A DNA stretch of 64,000 bases from an uncultured Taibaiella sp. (GTDB taxonomy: Bacteria > Bacteroidota > Bacteroidia > Chitinophagales > Chitinophagaceae), in NCBI GenBank assembly GCA_937870855.1, contig CALMWT010000039.1:20348-84347 (forward strand), written 5' to 3'. This document shows positions 25,542 to 34,825 of the stretch, piece after piece (positions within the stretch are counted from its first letter, which is position 1; every line of letters starts with the position of its first letter). The notes beneath the pieces are model-generated. The model made no database searches and was not told the DNA's origin. It was given only the letters and a program-made list of their open reading frames with translations. Made by a program: the position numbers and the translations under genes.

Positions 25542-26468
25542 CTACCATTTTTCTTCTATTGAAGCCATTATAGTTAAATAACTAACGTAGCGATCTTGGG
25601 AAATTTCCTCTCTTTCCACAGCATTTTTCACCGCACAGTCCGGCTCATTAAAGTGCAGGCAATTGTTGAATTTACATTCATTCAAAATGCTTCTCATTTC
25701 CGGGAAATAATGAGACAATTCTTCTTTCTCAATATCAATTAAACCAAACTCTTTTACACCGGGTGTATCTATGATTCTACCACCGAAAGGAAGATCGAAC
25801 ATCTCAGCAAAAGTAGTAGTGTGCTGTCCTTTACCACTCCACTCGCTTACCTCGGTAGTTCGCAAATTAATATCAGGAATTAACTGGTTGATAAGCGTAC
25901 TTTTTCCCACACCTGAGTGCCCGCTAAACAGAGTCGTTTTTCCCTTAAGTCTTTCTTCCAGCGGCGCTACACTTGCATGTTGCAGTGCGGTAACTGCATA
26001 GACTTCGTACCCGGCTTTTGTGTACATTTCCGTCCATGCCTCAAGCTGATGCTGATGCTTCTTTTTGAGAACGTCAGTTTTGTTGATGACGATAATTGCA
26101 GGGATGTGATAGGCCTCGGCGGTTAGCAAAAAACGATCTATAAATCCTTGCGAAGTTCTCGGCGCTGCAATGGTTGCAACTACAAGAGCAAGATCAAGAT
26201 TTGCCGCTACAATATGCTTTTGGTTTTTGTTGTGGGGGGAGACACGAACGATATAATTAGTTCTGTCTTCAATTTGTTTAATGACAAGATTGTTTTCCTC
26301 ACCAGGCTCTTCGTCAAACACTACAATATCGCCCACGGCAATCGGATTGGTAGAAGAAATAGCATCGTCTATTTTCAACTTCCCTTTGATGCGGGCATTT
26401 CTGAAAGTGCCTTGCGCATCCCGCACCAGATACCAACTTCCTGTAGATTTATAAATGATTCCCTGCAC
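25542..26468 (-). CDS. rsgA: Ribosome small-subunit biogenesis GTPase RsgA
   Basis: A 308-residue circularly permuted GTPase that checks late 30S maturation. An N-terminal OB-fold (residues ~1-65) is followed by the G4 motif NKTD near 130, the G1 motif GHSGVGKSTL near 183, and IDTPGVKEFG as G3, in the permuted order typical of the family. A zinc finger CKFNNCLHFNEPDC (Cys-x4-Cys-x-His-x5-Cys) lies near 259-272. The start is GTG 26468, giving MQGIIYKSTGSWY; no good ATG is present nearby. The 5' leader carries seven 7-bp repeats, which is unusual for a housekeeping gene. Confidence 0.96.
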   Translation of the reverse strand: MQGIIYKSTGSWYLVRDAQGTFRNARIKGKLKIDDAISSTNPIAVGDIVVFDEEPGEENNLVIKQIEDRTNYIVRVSPHNKNQKHIVAANLDLALVVATIAAPRTSQGFIDRFLLTAEAYHIPAIIVINKTDVLKKKHQHQLEAWTEMYTKAGYEVYAVTALQHASVAPLEERLKGKTTLFSGHSGVGKSTLINQLIPDINLRTTEVSEWSGKGQHTTTFAEMFDLPFGGRIIDTPGVKEFGLIDIEKEELSHYFPEMRSILNECKFNNCLHFNEPDCAVKNAVEREEISQDRYVSYLTIMASIEEKW

Positions 26469-26480
26469 CGATCAAAATTC

Positions 26481-26529
26481 AAATTCCAAATTCCAAATTC
26501 CAAATCACAAATTCCAAATCACAAATTCC
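26481..26529. repeat. Seven tandem 7-bp repeats upstream of rsgA
   Basis: Seven uninterrupted heptamers run from 26481: AAATTCC x3, AAATCAC, AAATTCC, AAATCAC, AAATTCC. A partial unit AAAATTC precedes them at 26474. On the rsgA strand each unit supplies a TTTG or TTT word. The array fills almost all of the 78-bp gap between rsgA and the ABC permease gene. Confidence 0.85.
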
Positions 26530-26546
26530 AATGACGACAATAAAAA

Positions 26547-27788
26547 CTATTCGTAACGCAATGCCACAATCGGATCAAGCCTGGATGCTTTCATAGCAGG
26601 ATAGATACCAGAAAGAACGCCGACAATTGCACATAAACTTACGCCCACTCCCATCCATAACCAGGGAATAATAAAACCTGTATCAAAAACAAGGCTCAGT
26701 GCATTTCCAGTAAGAATACCAGCAATAATACCGATGCCGCCACCAAAGAGACTAATGAGTACTGCCTCTGTAAGAAATTGCTGCTGTATGGTAGATGAGC
26801 GTGCGCCAAGCGCTTTACTGATTCCAATTTCGCGGGTGCGTTCTGCCACAGATACCAGCATGATGTTCATTAAACCAATAACGGAGCCAAGCAACGTGAT
26901 GATACCAATTACAAGTGCAGCCCAGCCTATGTAGTTTACAATGTCAAGTAATGACTCAGCAAGCGTATCATTCTGATTAATGGAAAAGTTGCTTTCAGAT
27001 TCGAGCGGAAGCTTTCGGATAATCCTAAAAATTCCCTCGGCTTCTTCTGCGGCAAACTTCTTTTTGTTTACGTCATCTACCATCACACTGATTGTGTAGC
27101 TGCGACTTCCACCATACACACTGCGCACATTGGCTATGGGCAGCAGCACAGTATTGTCGGCATTCATAAACATGCTTCCACCCTTCGATTCAGATATTCC
27201 TACCACCCGATATTTTATATCGCCGATAGACACAACAGTGCCGAGCGCCTTTTTATATTTCGTTTTGAAAAGCTTTTTTGCAACACCATTTCCCAGTATG
27301 CAGACGTAACCGCCTGAATACAATTCATAGTCGGAAAAATTTCTTCCTGCATCAAGTTTTGTATCGGTGAGTTTGAGATAATTTTCATCAATGCCAACCG
27401 TTCTGATGTTGGGATTTGTTTTTAAGGAACCATGCTTTACAGTTGCAATCATAGCTCCTGAAACAGAAATACCGATAGTGGATGGAAAAGTAAAACGCTC
27501 TTTAAATTCCTTTGCCTCTTCGTACTTTATATTTTTCACTTCTGTGGAAGAAATGCTCACACCACCCGATCTTCTTTTCTTCTTTACAACTTCATTTGTG
27601 ATTTGAAAAGAGTTAGCACCCAGACTGCTAAAATTGCTGTTTACACTCGCTTTCAAAACTTCTATGCAAGTAAGAATTCCTATCAGTGCCCACAAGCCCA
27701 GACCAATGATGGAGATGGTAAGAATGGAGCGTAGCCGATTGTTACGAAGCGCACGAAAAGCAAGTGTAAGATTGAAAAATAGTTGCAT
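26547..27788 (-). CDS. ABC transporter permease, MacB/FtsX type
   Basis: A 413-residue permease with the MacB plan. An N-terminal helix ([19 protein letters not shown] then a hydrophobic segment) is followed by a ~230-residue extracytoplasmic MacB_PCD domain ([12 protein letters not shown] to LLDIVN). Three C-terminal FtsX helices follow, with the conserved [17 protein letters not shown] loop and [21 protein letters not shown] end. Such proteins power mechanotransmission for export of peptides, lipoproteins or drugs. The matching ATPase and membrane-fusion partner genes are not adjacent, so they must be elsewhere. The neighbour on the upstream side is a DUF4421 protein 47 bp away. Confidence 0.9.
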   Translation of the reverse strand: MQLFFNLTLAFRALRNNRLRSILTISIIGLGLWALIGILTCIEVLKASVNSNFSSLGANSFQITNEVVKKKRRSGGVSISSTEVKNIKYEEAKEFKERFTFPSTIGISVSGAMIATVKHGSLKTNPNIRTVGIDENYLKLTDTKLDAGRNFSDYELYSGGYVCILGNGVAKKLFKTKYKKALGTVVSIGDIKYRVVGISESKGGSMFMNADNTVLLPIANVRSVYGGSRSYTISVMVDDVNKKKFAAEEAEGIFRIIRKLPLESESNFSINQNDTLAESLLDIVNYIGWAALVIGIITLLGSVIGLMNIMLVSVAERTREIGISKALGARSSTIQQQFLTEAVLISLFGGGIGIIAGILTGNALSLVFDTGFIIPWLWMGVGVSLCAIVGVLSGIYPAMKASRLDPIVALRYE

Positions 27789-27835
27789 TGCCTGCCGCCA
27801 AAGTTAGCAGAAATGAGGAAGGAGATTTGATGCCA

Positions 27836-28852
27836 TTATTTTTTTCTGAGCGTGATGCGGCGGGCGACAACAATGCGATAAATTCCATTTTCAGTTTGTT
27901 GCCAGAGATCGGCATTATTGAGGCGTGCAAAGTTTCTGTTCGCAAAATTCACGTAGTACACACCGGCATACCATTTTTCGGAATTGTAACCAGCCGCCGC
28001 ACGAGCTGTTCCGTTGAGATGCAACCCAAATGACGATTCAGATGTTCCGGTTGTGTTTTCACTGAAACTGGTATTATTCCCACCTATTCCCAGTGTAAGT
28101 GCCAACGTAGCAAACCAATGCTCTCTATACACAAAAGTGTGGGCATAACCACCATTGACCCCAACGCTTGAAATGCTCGTTTTATCAAAAAGAATCGGAG
28201 ATGCTCCAGGAGCGGTAAACTCTGGCGGAAGAATTGCCGAATCACCTTTTACGCGTGTATGATTTAGATTAATGCCTACCAGAAACGAACCTGCACTTTT
28301 GCGCTGCCATTCATTTTGCACAAAAGAAGCGCGGTAAGAAAATCGCTTATCGTTGAAGATGTATTGCCCGTTAAGACTGTAGAACTGGCTTTCCATATCG
28401 GGTCGTAAAGCATAAGGAGCAACCACCGGACGGGAAGAAATTAAGTCATTATCGCTCAGGTAATGTCCTTTATACACTTTTGCAAGTACGTCAATCGCAA
28501 ACGTTGGTCGGTAAATATAACTTGCGAGATCAAGCCCTTTGGTTTTGCCATACACATCATCGTCATTATTGAGTAGCGGAATACCGAATGTAATATTCAA
28601 CCCGAAAGACCCATAGTTAAAACCAAGACCTACTCCGGTAATATCGTTGGGAGAATATTCGGCTTCATGCTTTTTTCCTTTCTGCCCTATTTGGTAATCG
28701 TTGATCTTTCTGGAGCCTAATAAACGCAGCACTAAAGTGTGGGAATAATTAGAAATGTAGGTGTCATCAGTAGGCGGAGTTATTTCATCCTGGGCTATAG
28801 CGATGAACGGTAAGAAAAAGAATATTACGAAAAAGCGGATTGCCTGAATCAT
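27836..28852 (-). CDS. DUF4421 family outer-membrane protein
   Basis: A 338-residue protein with a signal peptide (MIQAIRFFVIFFFLPFIAIAQ, cut after Ala-Gln). Many alternating amphipathic strands follow, matching the DUF4421 family of Bacteroidota. Visible landmarks are YISNYSHTLVLRLLG, GVGLGFNYGSFGLNITFGIP, a KTKGLDLASYIYRP strand pair, and an end of short strands (WYAGVYYVNFANRNFAR, IYRIVVARRI). The pattern suggests a small outer-membrane beta-barrel of 12-14 strands. Function is unknown. It is upstream of the ABC permease with a 47-bp gap and may share its transcript. Confidence 0.8.
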   Translation of the reverse strand: MIQAIRFFVIFFFLPFIAIAQDEITPPTDDTYISNYSHTLVLRLLGSRKINDYQIGQKGKKHEAEYSPNDITGVGLGFNYGSFGLNITFGIPLLNNDDDVYGKTKGLDLASYIYRPTFAIDVLAKVYKGHYLSDNDLISSRPVVAPYALRPDMESQFYSLNGQYIFNDKRFSYRASFVQNEWQRKSAGSFLVGINLNHTRVKGDSAILPPEFTAPGASPILFDKTSISSVGVNGGYAHTFVYREHWFATLALTLGIGGNNTSFSENTTGTSESSFGLHLNGTARAAAGYNSEKWYAGVYYVNFANRNFARLNNADLWQQTENGIYRIVVARRITLRKK

Positions 28853-28923
28853 AAAATTCTATTATTAAAAAATCAAGCCGTGTCTTTCAGCTATTTCTAA
28901 TAACGTCATTTCATCAGCGCTAC

Positions 28924-30315
28924 TTATTTGTTAGAGGCAAGTTGCCAACGGGAAAAATTACTGCAAGAAGCGTACTTAGGGTCTATTCTAATGTAGTAGT
29001 TAGGAAGCCTGTTCATTAACCACTCTTCTGTTTTTTTAGCCTGCTTTTGCTGCAAAGCTACCTGTTGTATTTTGCTGTAATCGTCTTTAAGATTTGCCTT
29101 GTGCGGCTCAGTTCTCGATTTCAAATAAACAATACGAAGCGAACGCTCACCACGGTCTGTATTGAATAATTGCGGTTGAGAAAATGAACCCACTTTCATC
29201 GTATCAATCATTAGCACCATCGCTGGGTCAAGGCGGTCAATTTCCAATTGTGCAGTGCCGGTTTGAGGATCAATGACCATACCGCCCGTATTTTTTGCAG
29301 CTTCATCGGTTGAAAATTTTCCTACCGCTTCAGGAAAAGTGAACTTGCCTGCAATAAGCAATGCGCGAACGCTATCCAACTTTTCTGATGCAAGTTTAAA
29401 ATCTGCCGAAGTTCTTTCCGGACGAATAAGAATATGGCGCACGTCTGCAACCTCTCCTTTGCGCTGTATCATTTGAATAATGTGATAGCCAAACTGTGTT
29501 TTCACGAGCGGCGACACTTCTCCATTTTGCAGTTTGAAGGCTGCGGCCACAAATTCAGGGGCCCAGCCACCACCAGTACGGTTTATGTCGTTGTATCTTC
29601 CACCATTATCACGGCTGCCGGGGTCGTCGCTATAAAGTCCTGCGAGGGTTTCAAAGCTTTTCCCCTCCACTACCACCTGATTGCGAATATCTTCAAGCTT
29701 CTTTTTTGCATATTCATCCAACTCTGCGCTAACGGGAGGATCAATCACTATTTGTCCCACTTCTACCGATGCAGGAAAAAACGGCAAACTGTCAACAGGA
29801 ATTTTATTGTAAAACTGCTGCACTTCGCTCGGAGTAATTTTTACGTTCTCCAATATTTTCTGTTGCATCTTTTCAGCCATCAACTGCTCCTTAAAAAGTT
29901 CGCGGTTTTCTTCCTTTAACTGATAGATTGTCTTACCCGCAATTTCTTCCAACTTTTCTTTAGAACCGTACTGTCTTATGAAGGTGCGAATGCGATTTTC
30001 AATTGTTCCTTCCACATCTTCATCCGACACCAATAAACTATCACGATCAGCCTGCTCTACCAACAATTTTTGGATAACCATCTGTTGTAGCAAATAGCAT
30101 TTTACGGTATCACTTATTCCAGGATCCTGAGCTTTCATGGTGCTAAACTGCACATCAAGATCGGACTGCAATACAATTCTGTTTTTTCCTACCACCGCCA
30201 TTATTTTATCTGCCGTTCCCAAAATATCCTGCGCCTTAGCAAATGGAGATATGGCAAATAAACAAACGAGCAAAAAACCAATTTTATTGGGCAATGGAAA
30301 CTTTGAAAAATTCAT
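28924..30315 (-). CDS. SurA-like peptidylprolyl isomerase (parvulin)
   Basis: A periplasmic chaperone of about 463 residues from the ATG at 30315; a TTG frame start at 30339 would put eight residues ahead of the signal peptide. The signal peptide ends FAISPFAKAQ. A SurA N-terminal helical region (IMAVVGKNRIVLQSDLDVQ) is followed by two parvulin domains. The first has FETLAGLYSDDPGSRDNGGRY and FGYHIIQMI; the second has RHILIRPERTSADF and FPEAVGKFSTDEAAKNTGG. SurA-like proteins escort outer-membrane proteins to the BAM complex. A TPR protein gene lies upstream. A C-terminal Cys (YASCSNFSRW) is unusual and unexplained. Confidence 0.9.
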   Translation of the reverse strand: MNFSKFPLPNKIGFLLVCLFAISPFAKAQDILGTADKIMAVVGKNRIVLQSDLDVQFSTMKAQDPGISDTVKCYLLQQMVIQKLLVEQADRDSLLVSDEDVEGTIENRIRTFIRQYGSKEKLEEIAGKTIYQLKEENRELFKEQLMAEKMQQKILENVKITPSEVQQFYNKIPVDSLPFFPASVEVGQIVIDPPVSAELDEYAKKKLEDIRNQVVVEGKSFETLAGLYSDDPGSRDNGGRYNDINRTGGGWAPEFVAAAFKLQNGEVSPLVKTQFGYHIIQMIQRKGEVADVRHILIRPERTSADFKLASEKLDSVRALLIAGKFTFPEAVGKFSTDEAAKNTGGMVIDPQTGTAQLEIDRLDPAMVLMIDTMKVGSFSQPQLFNTDRGERSLRIVYLKSRTEPHKANLKDDYSKIQQVALQQKQAKKTEEWLMNRLPNYYIRIDPKYASCSNFSRWQLASNK

Positions 30316-30394
30316 AACTGAATGATGAGATGATGGCAAAACTATGCTTAATTGAATGTGATAGGCGACGCAATAAATATTTTAACGTTATGGC

Positions 30395-31489
30395 TTAACC
30401 CTTCTTTTTCTTCAGGAAAAGGCTACGCAAATCTTTAGTGTTGTAAAATTCGGCTGCTAATGGTTTGTACTGATTGCCACGCACCCAGCTTTCAAATTCA
30501 GGAATGGCCTGCTCATGAAACTTAGTCCATGCTTGGTAAGTGTTTGCATTTTCTGCCATACCGAACAACCATTGATTGTAAGCATCAAACTCGCCTTCCC
30601 GCAGCATTTTATCGTGATAACTAAATAATGAAAACGGGTATTTACCGGCAAAGCTATTGTTCCAATCCATAGCGAAGCGAGTGCGCAACATGATGAGATT
30701 TTCAGTAGTAATGCCATCTGAAACTACGGGCGCAAGTGGCAACATTACCTGCATCACTGCGGCTTCAAAACTGGTTTCTTCGCCGCTGGTAATATCAGAA
30801 CCATATTTAGGAACTATGGTAGCATTGGTAGTGGTAAATATTTTTTGATAGGCTTGTATCATTAGCTTTCGCACTTCCGTGCTGCGGCCAGTGTGGCGCT
30901 CAAGGTTAGAAAATATTTCTCCATAAATGACAGTCCATATTGGCCGGTTAGTGCTTTGATAAAAACGTGCAGCATCGTAGTAGTTCAGGTGGTAAATCGG
31001 ATCTCTTTCTATTCCCTGAAGCACTGCATCTAAAGCATATTCCGCATCGTTGTTCAATTCATAATAGCGCCCAAGCTCCCGATAAAGAATGCCGGAATTC
31101 GGATAAGCTTTCAGTCCTTTTTCCGTGATGTTTTTTGCCTTCTTTTTTTCATTTTGCCCAAACAATGCAGTAGCTGCAATCTGATAAGTTAGTTCATCTG
31201 CCTGATCGTTTTTAATAAGTGGGTCAACAGTTTTATAAGCTGCCTCATAACTTTTGCCAAGATTAAGTGCCTGGGCAAGATCGCGGTGCAGCAACGGAAT
31301 TTTTGGCGCTAATTGTATTGCCTGTCGTAAAAGTGTAACGGACTGATTTATTGCTCCCCTCGACAACTGTTCTTTTGCTTGCTTGTATAATTGCTCCACT
31401 TCGGGAGATGGCCAGCTAATGTTAGTTTGGGTAAATGCGTTTGTAGAAAAAAAGATAACTGCTACTAATAATGAAAATCGCCTCAACAT
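30395..31489 (-). CDS. Exported tetratricopeptide-repeat protein
   Basis: A protein of ~364 residues from the ATG at 31489 (the TTG at 31501 adds four residues). A signal peptide LLVAVIFFSTNAFTQ is followed by tandem TPR helices over residues ~30-180: EQLYKQAKEQLSRGAINQSV, LLHRDLAQALNLGKSYEAAY and ILYRELGRYYELNNDAEYAL. The remainder (residues ~180-364) is helical without clear repeats and ends in a basic LFLKKKKG. TPRs mediate protein interactions. The location suggests a periplasmic partner of the neighbouring SurA-like chaperone (56-bp gap on the same strand), but that is inference from position only. Confidence 0.8.
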   Translation of the reverse strand: MLRRFSLLVAVIFFSTNAFTQTNISWPSPEVEQLYKQAKEQLSRGAINQSVTLLRQAIQLAPKIPLLHRDLAQALNLGKSYEAAYKTVDPLIKNDQADELTYQIAATALFGQNEKKKAKNITEKGLKAYPNSGILYRELGRYYELNNDAEYALDAVLQGIERDPIYHLNYYDAARFYQSTNRPIWTVIYGEIFSNLERHTGRSTEVRKLMIQAYQKIFTTTNATIVPKYGSDITSGEETSFEAAVMQVMLPLAPVVSDGITTENLIMLRTRFAMDWNNSFAGKYPFSLFSYHDKMLREGEFDAYNQWLFGMAENANTYQAWTKFHEQAIPEFESWVRGNQYKPLAAEFYNTKDLRSLFLKKKKG

Positions 31490-31628
31490 AATGGGGCGCA
31501 AAATATCGAAAAATATGGCTCAAAGCCGCATTAACTCTTTTGTAGTGTGGAGAATATCACAACCCAATTAACATTTTCTTGGTAGTGCCAGGTTCTTTGG
31601 AAAATAATTTTCCCTTTACTTTGCCACA

Positions 31629-31943
31629 GTGAAAAAGTGGATCGCCTATATTTTTATCGCCATTTTCTCTTTGCAGGTTATACCTATAAAGGAAATAGGG
31701 AAGATATTGTATAAAGGGCAGATCACTGAAGAAGAAGTACATGGATACAGTGGACCAGCAAAGGGTGATGATAATTCAAAGCTCAAAAAAGAGGGCGACC
31801 CGCTGCTTCATCAAAACGTAAATTTTCAAGACCAGGCTCGTGCAGCTTTCTTAACGCACAAAATCATTACTGCCATTCACAGGTCAGAACACATTCCGGA
31901 TTTCCACGTCGCGGACATAATTACTCCCCCTCCCAACTGCTAA
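31629..31943 (+). CDS. Small secreted or membrane-anchored protein, unknown function
   Basis: A 104-residue protein starting at GTG 31629 with a signal-like N-terminus MKKWIAYIFIAIFSLQVIPI, then KEIGKILYKGQITEEEVHGY, a polar middle, and a Pro-rich end TPPPNC. No recognised domain. The Met-Lys-Lys start and hydrophobic stretch favour a real gene. A single C-terminal Cys could be crosslinked or lipid-linked. It precedes the SulP transporter by 89 bp on the same strand and may be co-expressed. The function is not known. Confidence 0.6.
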   Translation: MKKWIAYIFIAIFSLQVIPIKEIGKILYKGQITEEEVHGYSGPAKGDDNSKLKKEGDPLLHQNVNFQDQARAAFLTHKIITAIHRSEHIPDFHVADIITPPPNC

Positions 31944-32032
31944 TAGCATTTCCTTAAGTTTTGATTACTGCTTCGCATTTCCCATTGCGTCGCAAATTCT
32001 ACTTTACATTACAAATTTGTCATTCAATTTTT

Positions 32033-33724
32033 ATGAAGCAAGGATCTTCACTATTTGGCCATTTAAGAAAAGATCTGGTATCTGGGCTTGTTGTTTTTCT
32101 TATTGCTCTTCCTTTATGCCTTGGTATTGCTCAAGCCTCTAATGCGCCGCTGTTTTCAGGTATTGTGGCGGGAGTAATCGGCGGTATCGTTATCGGTATG
32201 CTCAGCGGATCTCATGTAAGTGTTGCCGGCCCGGCTGCAGGTCTTACAGCTATTGTGCTTACTGCATTAGGTGATCTGGGCGCTTTCGATATTTTTCTGT
32301 GCTCCGTAATTGTTGCCGGTGGCATTCAACTTTTATTGGGTTTCGCCAGAGCCGGAAGTATTGCCAATTATTTTCCTTCTTCGGTAATTGAAGGAATGCT
32401 GGCAGGTATCGGTCTTACCATTATTATCAAACAAATACCCGAAGCTTTAGGATACGATCCTAATAATGGGCAGAGTCCTGCTGCGGAAGATGGATTTTCG
32501 TTTAGCTACTTTACAGATGCTCTTCAGCATATTGAAATGGGCGCTGTGGTAATAGCATTTGTAGGGTTTAGCATTTTGATACTTTGGCAAACCAAAGCGT
32601 TTAAAAAATTAGGACTTATTCCGAGTGGCTTGCTGGTGGTATTGATAGGAACATTGATCAATGAAATGTTTCGCTCAAATGGCTCTTCACTTTTTCTTGC
32701 TGAAACGCATCTTGTAAACCTTCCGGTTGCATCTAATCCTGAAGAATTTGTAGATCAGTTTACGGTTCCTAATCTGCAAGGCTTTCTAAATCCAAAAGTT
32801 TGGATGACGGGTGTAGTGATTGCAATAGTTGCCTCAATAGAAACGCTTTTGTGTATAGAGGCTACTGACAAACTCGATCCTTTGAAAAGATACACACCTA
32901 CAAACCGGGAACTTAAGGCACAAGGTCTGGCAAATATGTTTAGCGGTTTCCTTGGTGGCCTGCCAATGACGAGCGTAATTGTTCGTTCATCTGCCAACAT
33001 AAATGCCGGAGCAAAAACAAAGCTATCCACCATTTTTCATGGTGTGCTTTTATTAGTATGCGTGGCTACCATCCCTATGCTTTTAAACAAAATTCCAAAA
33101 GCAACATTGGCTGTCATTCTGATATTTACCGGCTACAAACTATGCAATCCGAAAGTGTTTAAGCACATGTGGAAAGAAGGTGGTGTTACCCAGTTCATTC
33201 CATTTTTAGCTACCACTGTTGCAGTTGTTTCGCTCGATCTGTTGAAGGGTGTGGGTATTGGTTTGCTCATTAGCATCTTCTACATTTTGCGTCACAATAT
33301 GCGCATTCCGTATTTCTACAGCCGCAACACTTATAGCAATGGCGAACTGATAAAACTGACACTGGCGCAAGAGGTTTCGTTTTTGAATAAAGCAACTATT
33401 AAAAACACACTCGAAAACCTACCAGAAGGTAGCAGCGTAATCATTGATGCCACACAAACTGGGTACATAGACTTTGATGTTCTTGACCTAATCAGAGAAT
33501 TCCATAAAACCAAAGCGCCGGAAAAGAACATAAAAATGTCGCTGATAGGCTTTAAAGATGTTTACAAAATTCCATACACGGATGACGAAAAAGAAATCGC
33601 GTCTCCTTTTATAGGCAAGCCGGAACCAAAAGAACATACATCGGGCGACTACAAAGAGCTTCTGAAACACTTGACTCACGATAGTGACGATAAGGGGAGC
33701 GTGACCAAAACAAAAACTAATTAA
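32033..33724 (+). CDS. SulP-family anion transporter with STAS domain (candidate bicarbonate transporter)
   Basis: A 563-residue transporter; start taken at ATG 32033 (MKQGSSLFGHLRKDLVSG), since the 24 extra residues from 31961 lack family similarity. It has about 12 hydrophobic segments beginning GLVVFLIALPLCLGIAQASNAPLFSG, with the SulP signature HVSVAGPAAGLTAI (~residues 58-71). GYIDFDVLDLIREF marks a cytoplasmic STAS domain at the C-terminus. SulP proteins import sulfate, bicarbonate or related anions with Na+ or H+. The gene next to it, 23 bp away, encodes carbonic anhydrase, so bicarbonate (BicA-like) is the likely substrate. Confidence 0.9.
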   Translation: MKQGSSLFGHLRKDLVSGLVVFLIALPLCLGIAQASNAPLFSGIVAGVIGGIVIGMLSGSHVSVAGPAAGLTAIVLTALGDLGAFDIFLCSVIVAGGIQLLLGFARAGSIANYFPSSVIEGMLAGIGLTIIIKQIPEALGYDPNNGQSPAAEDGFSFSYFTDALQHIEMGAVVIAFVGFSILILWQTKAFKKLGLIPSGLLVVLIGTLINEMFRSNGSSLFLAETHLVNLPVASNPEEFVDQFTVPNLQGFLNPKVWMTGVVIAIVASIETLLCIEATDKLDPLKRYTPTNRELKAQGLANMFSGFLGGLPMTSVIVRSSANINAGAKTKLSTIFHGVLLLVCVATIPMLLNKIPKATLAVILIFTGYKLCNPKVFKHMWKEGGVTQFIPFLATTVAVVSLDLLKGVGIGLLISIFYILRHNMRIPYFYSRNTYSNGELIKLTLAQEVSFLNKATIKNTLENLPEGSSVIIDATQTGYIDFDVLDLIREFHKTKAPEKNIKMSLIGFKDVYKIPYTDDEKEIASPFIGKPEPKEHTSGDYKELLKHLTHDSDDKGSVTKTKTN

Positions 33725-33747
33725 TCCACTTAATAAAATTTACAACC

Positions 33748-34428
33748 ATGGGCATACACGTGCATGATTCAATCTCAAAAGACATTACCCCTCAAGATGC
33801 TTTACAACGTTTAAAAGAGGGAAATTTTCGCTTCGTTAGCAATTTGAAGATGAACCGCAATTTGCTGGAGCAGGTAAATGAAACTAAAGACGGACAGTGG
33901 CCATTTGCAGCCATTCTCAGTTGTATGGACAGCCGCACCTCTGCTGAACTATTGTTCGATCAGGGACTCGGTGATATTTTCAGTATCCGCATTGCAGGCA
34001 ATATTATTTCTCCGGGTATTCTTGGAAGTCTCGAATTTGCAACGGCCGTTGCGGGTTCCAAATTGATTTTGGTATTGGGACATACTGGTTGTGGGGCAAT
34101 AAAAGGAGCCTGCGATGATGTACAACTTGGTCATCTTACTTCTTTGCTGCAAAAAATAAAACCTGCAGTACAAAGCGAGGACACTATAAAAAATAACCGG
34201 TCGAGCAAGAATGCTGAGTTTGTAGATGCTGTTGCCAAACTAAATGTTCATAACAGCGTAAACCAAATAGTAAATCATAGCGAGACAATCAGAAACCTTG
34301 TGGCAGAAGGAAAGGTTGCAATAGTACCTGCAATGTATGATGTGGCAACCGGCCACGTAACTTTTTATGATGAAGACATTTTTCTGGAAGAACATCAGGA
34401 AAAAGCTACGACACTCGCAGCCGACTAA
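33748..34428 (+). CDS. Beta-carbonic anhydrase
   Basis: A 226-residue beta-class enzyme. Zinc ligands are Cys59 in AILSCMDSRTSAE (with the Asp61-Arg63 dyad), His112 and Cys115 in VLGHTGCGAIKGAC. The flanking DQGLGDIFSIRIAGNII and GSLEFATAVAGSKLILV match the family. It interconverts CO2 and bicarbonate. The gene starts 23 bp after the SulP transporter; the two should be co-transcribed, with the anhydrase using or supplying the transported bicarbonate. No signal peptide is present, so it is cytoplasmic. Its terminator lies at 34488-34507. Confidence 0.95.
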   Translation: MGIHVHDSISKDITPQDALQRLKEGNFRFVSNLKMNRNLLEQVNETKDGQWPFAAILSCMDSRTSAELLFDQGLGDIFSIRIAGNIISPGILGSLEFATAVAGSKLILVLGHTGCGAIKGACDDVQLGHLTSLLQKIKPAVQSEDTIKNNRSSKNAEFVDAVAKLNVHNSVNQIVNHSETIRNLVAEGKVAIVPAMYDVATGHVTFYDEDIFLEEHQEKATTLAAD

Positions 34429-34487
34429 ACCTCGGCTGTCCCCTGCCATCATGAAGATTTACGTGTTCATAGGGGGAACACAAAACG

Positions 34488-34507
34488 GGCTGCTCTTTTG
34501 GGCAGCC
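34488..34507 (+). terminator. Terminator after carbonic anhydrase
   Basis: An 8-bp stem GGCTGCTC/GGGCAGCC with a TTTT loop is followed by TTCTTTG, 59 bp after the carbonic anhydrase stop. Confidence 0.65.
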
Positions 34508-34548
34508 TTCTTTGTGTGGTATGATTTTCAAAAAAGGGTTTGCAATGG

Positions 34549-34825
34549 TTATCGCTGTTGTGTGTAGTTTATCTTGTATTTAAATTCAGCCACTTTCCAG
34601 TTCCAAAGTTTTAAAGTCGGTTTTGCTTGTAAATTATCTGCGACTTCTTTAATTGTCAATTCATCAGTAAAGGAACTAATGAATTTTGCCCAATAATTAT
34701 CTTTAGAATCATTTAAGAGAAAGTAAAATCCTGCATCGCCGAAACGCTTATTGTTGTCCGCTTAGTATTACCCATTGTTGAGTAAACCAATCTTGAAATT
34801 TTTGCATTGTATATGCCAAATTCAT
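34549..34825 (-). pseudogene. Frameshifted small gene, translationally coupled to the CrtA-like gene
   Basis: Read on the minus strand, an ATG at 34825-34823 overlaps the CrtA-like stop (ATGA). It opens MNLAYTMQKFQDWFTQQWVI but stops after 25 residues. One frame over, the sequence continues RFGDAGFYFLLNDSKDNYWA and KFISSFTDELTIKEVADNLQ to a stop at 34549. The full span is 277 bp, i.e. 92 codons plus one surplus base, so one deletion restores a ~91-residue protein. I do not recognise the family. Either the gene is decaying or the sequence has an indel near 34,770. Confidence 0.6.

Noticed and set aside
26474..26529. Possible CRISPR-like array
   Set aside because: The unit is only 7 bp and has no spacers; it is a simple tandem repeat.
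29434..29919. 161-codon plus-strand frame opposite the SurA-like gene
   Set aside because: Cys/His-rich translation of the antisense strand of a clear gene.
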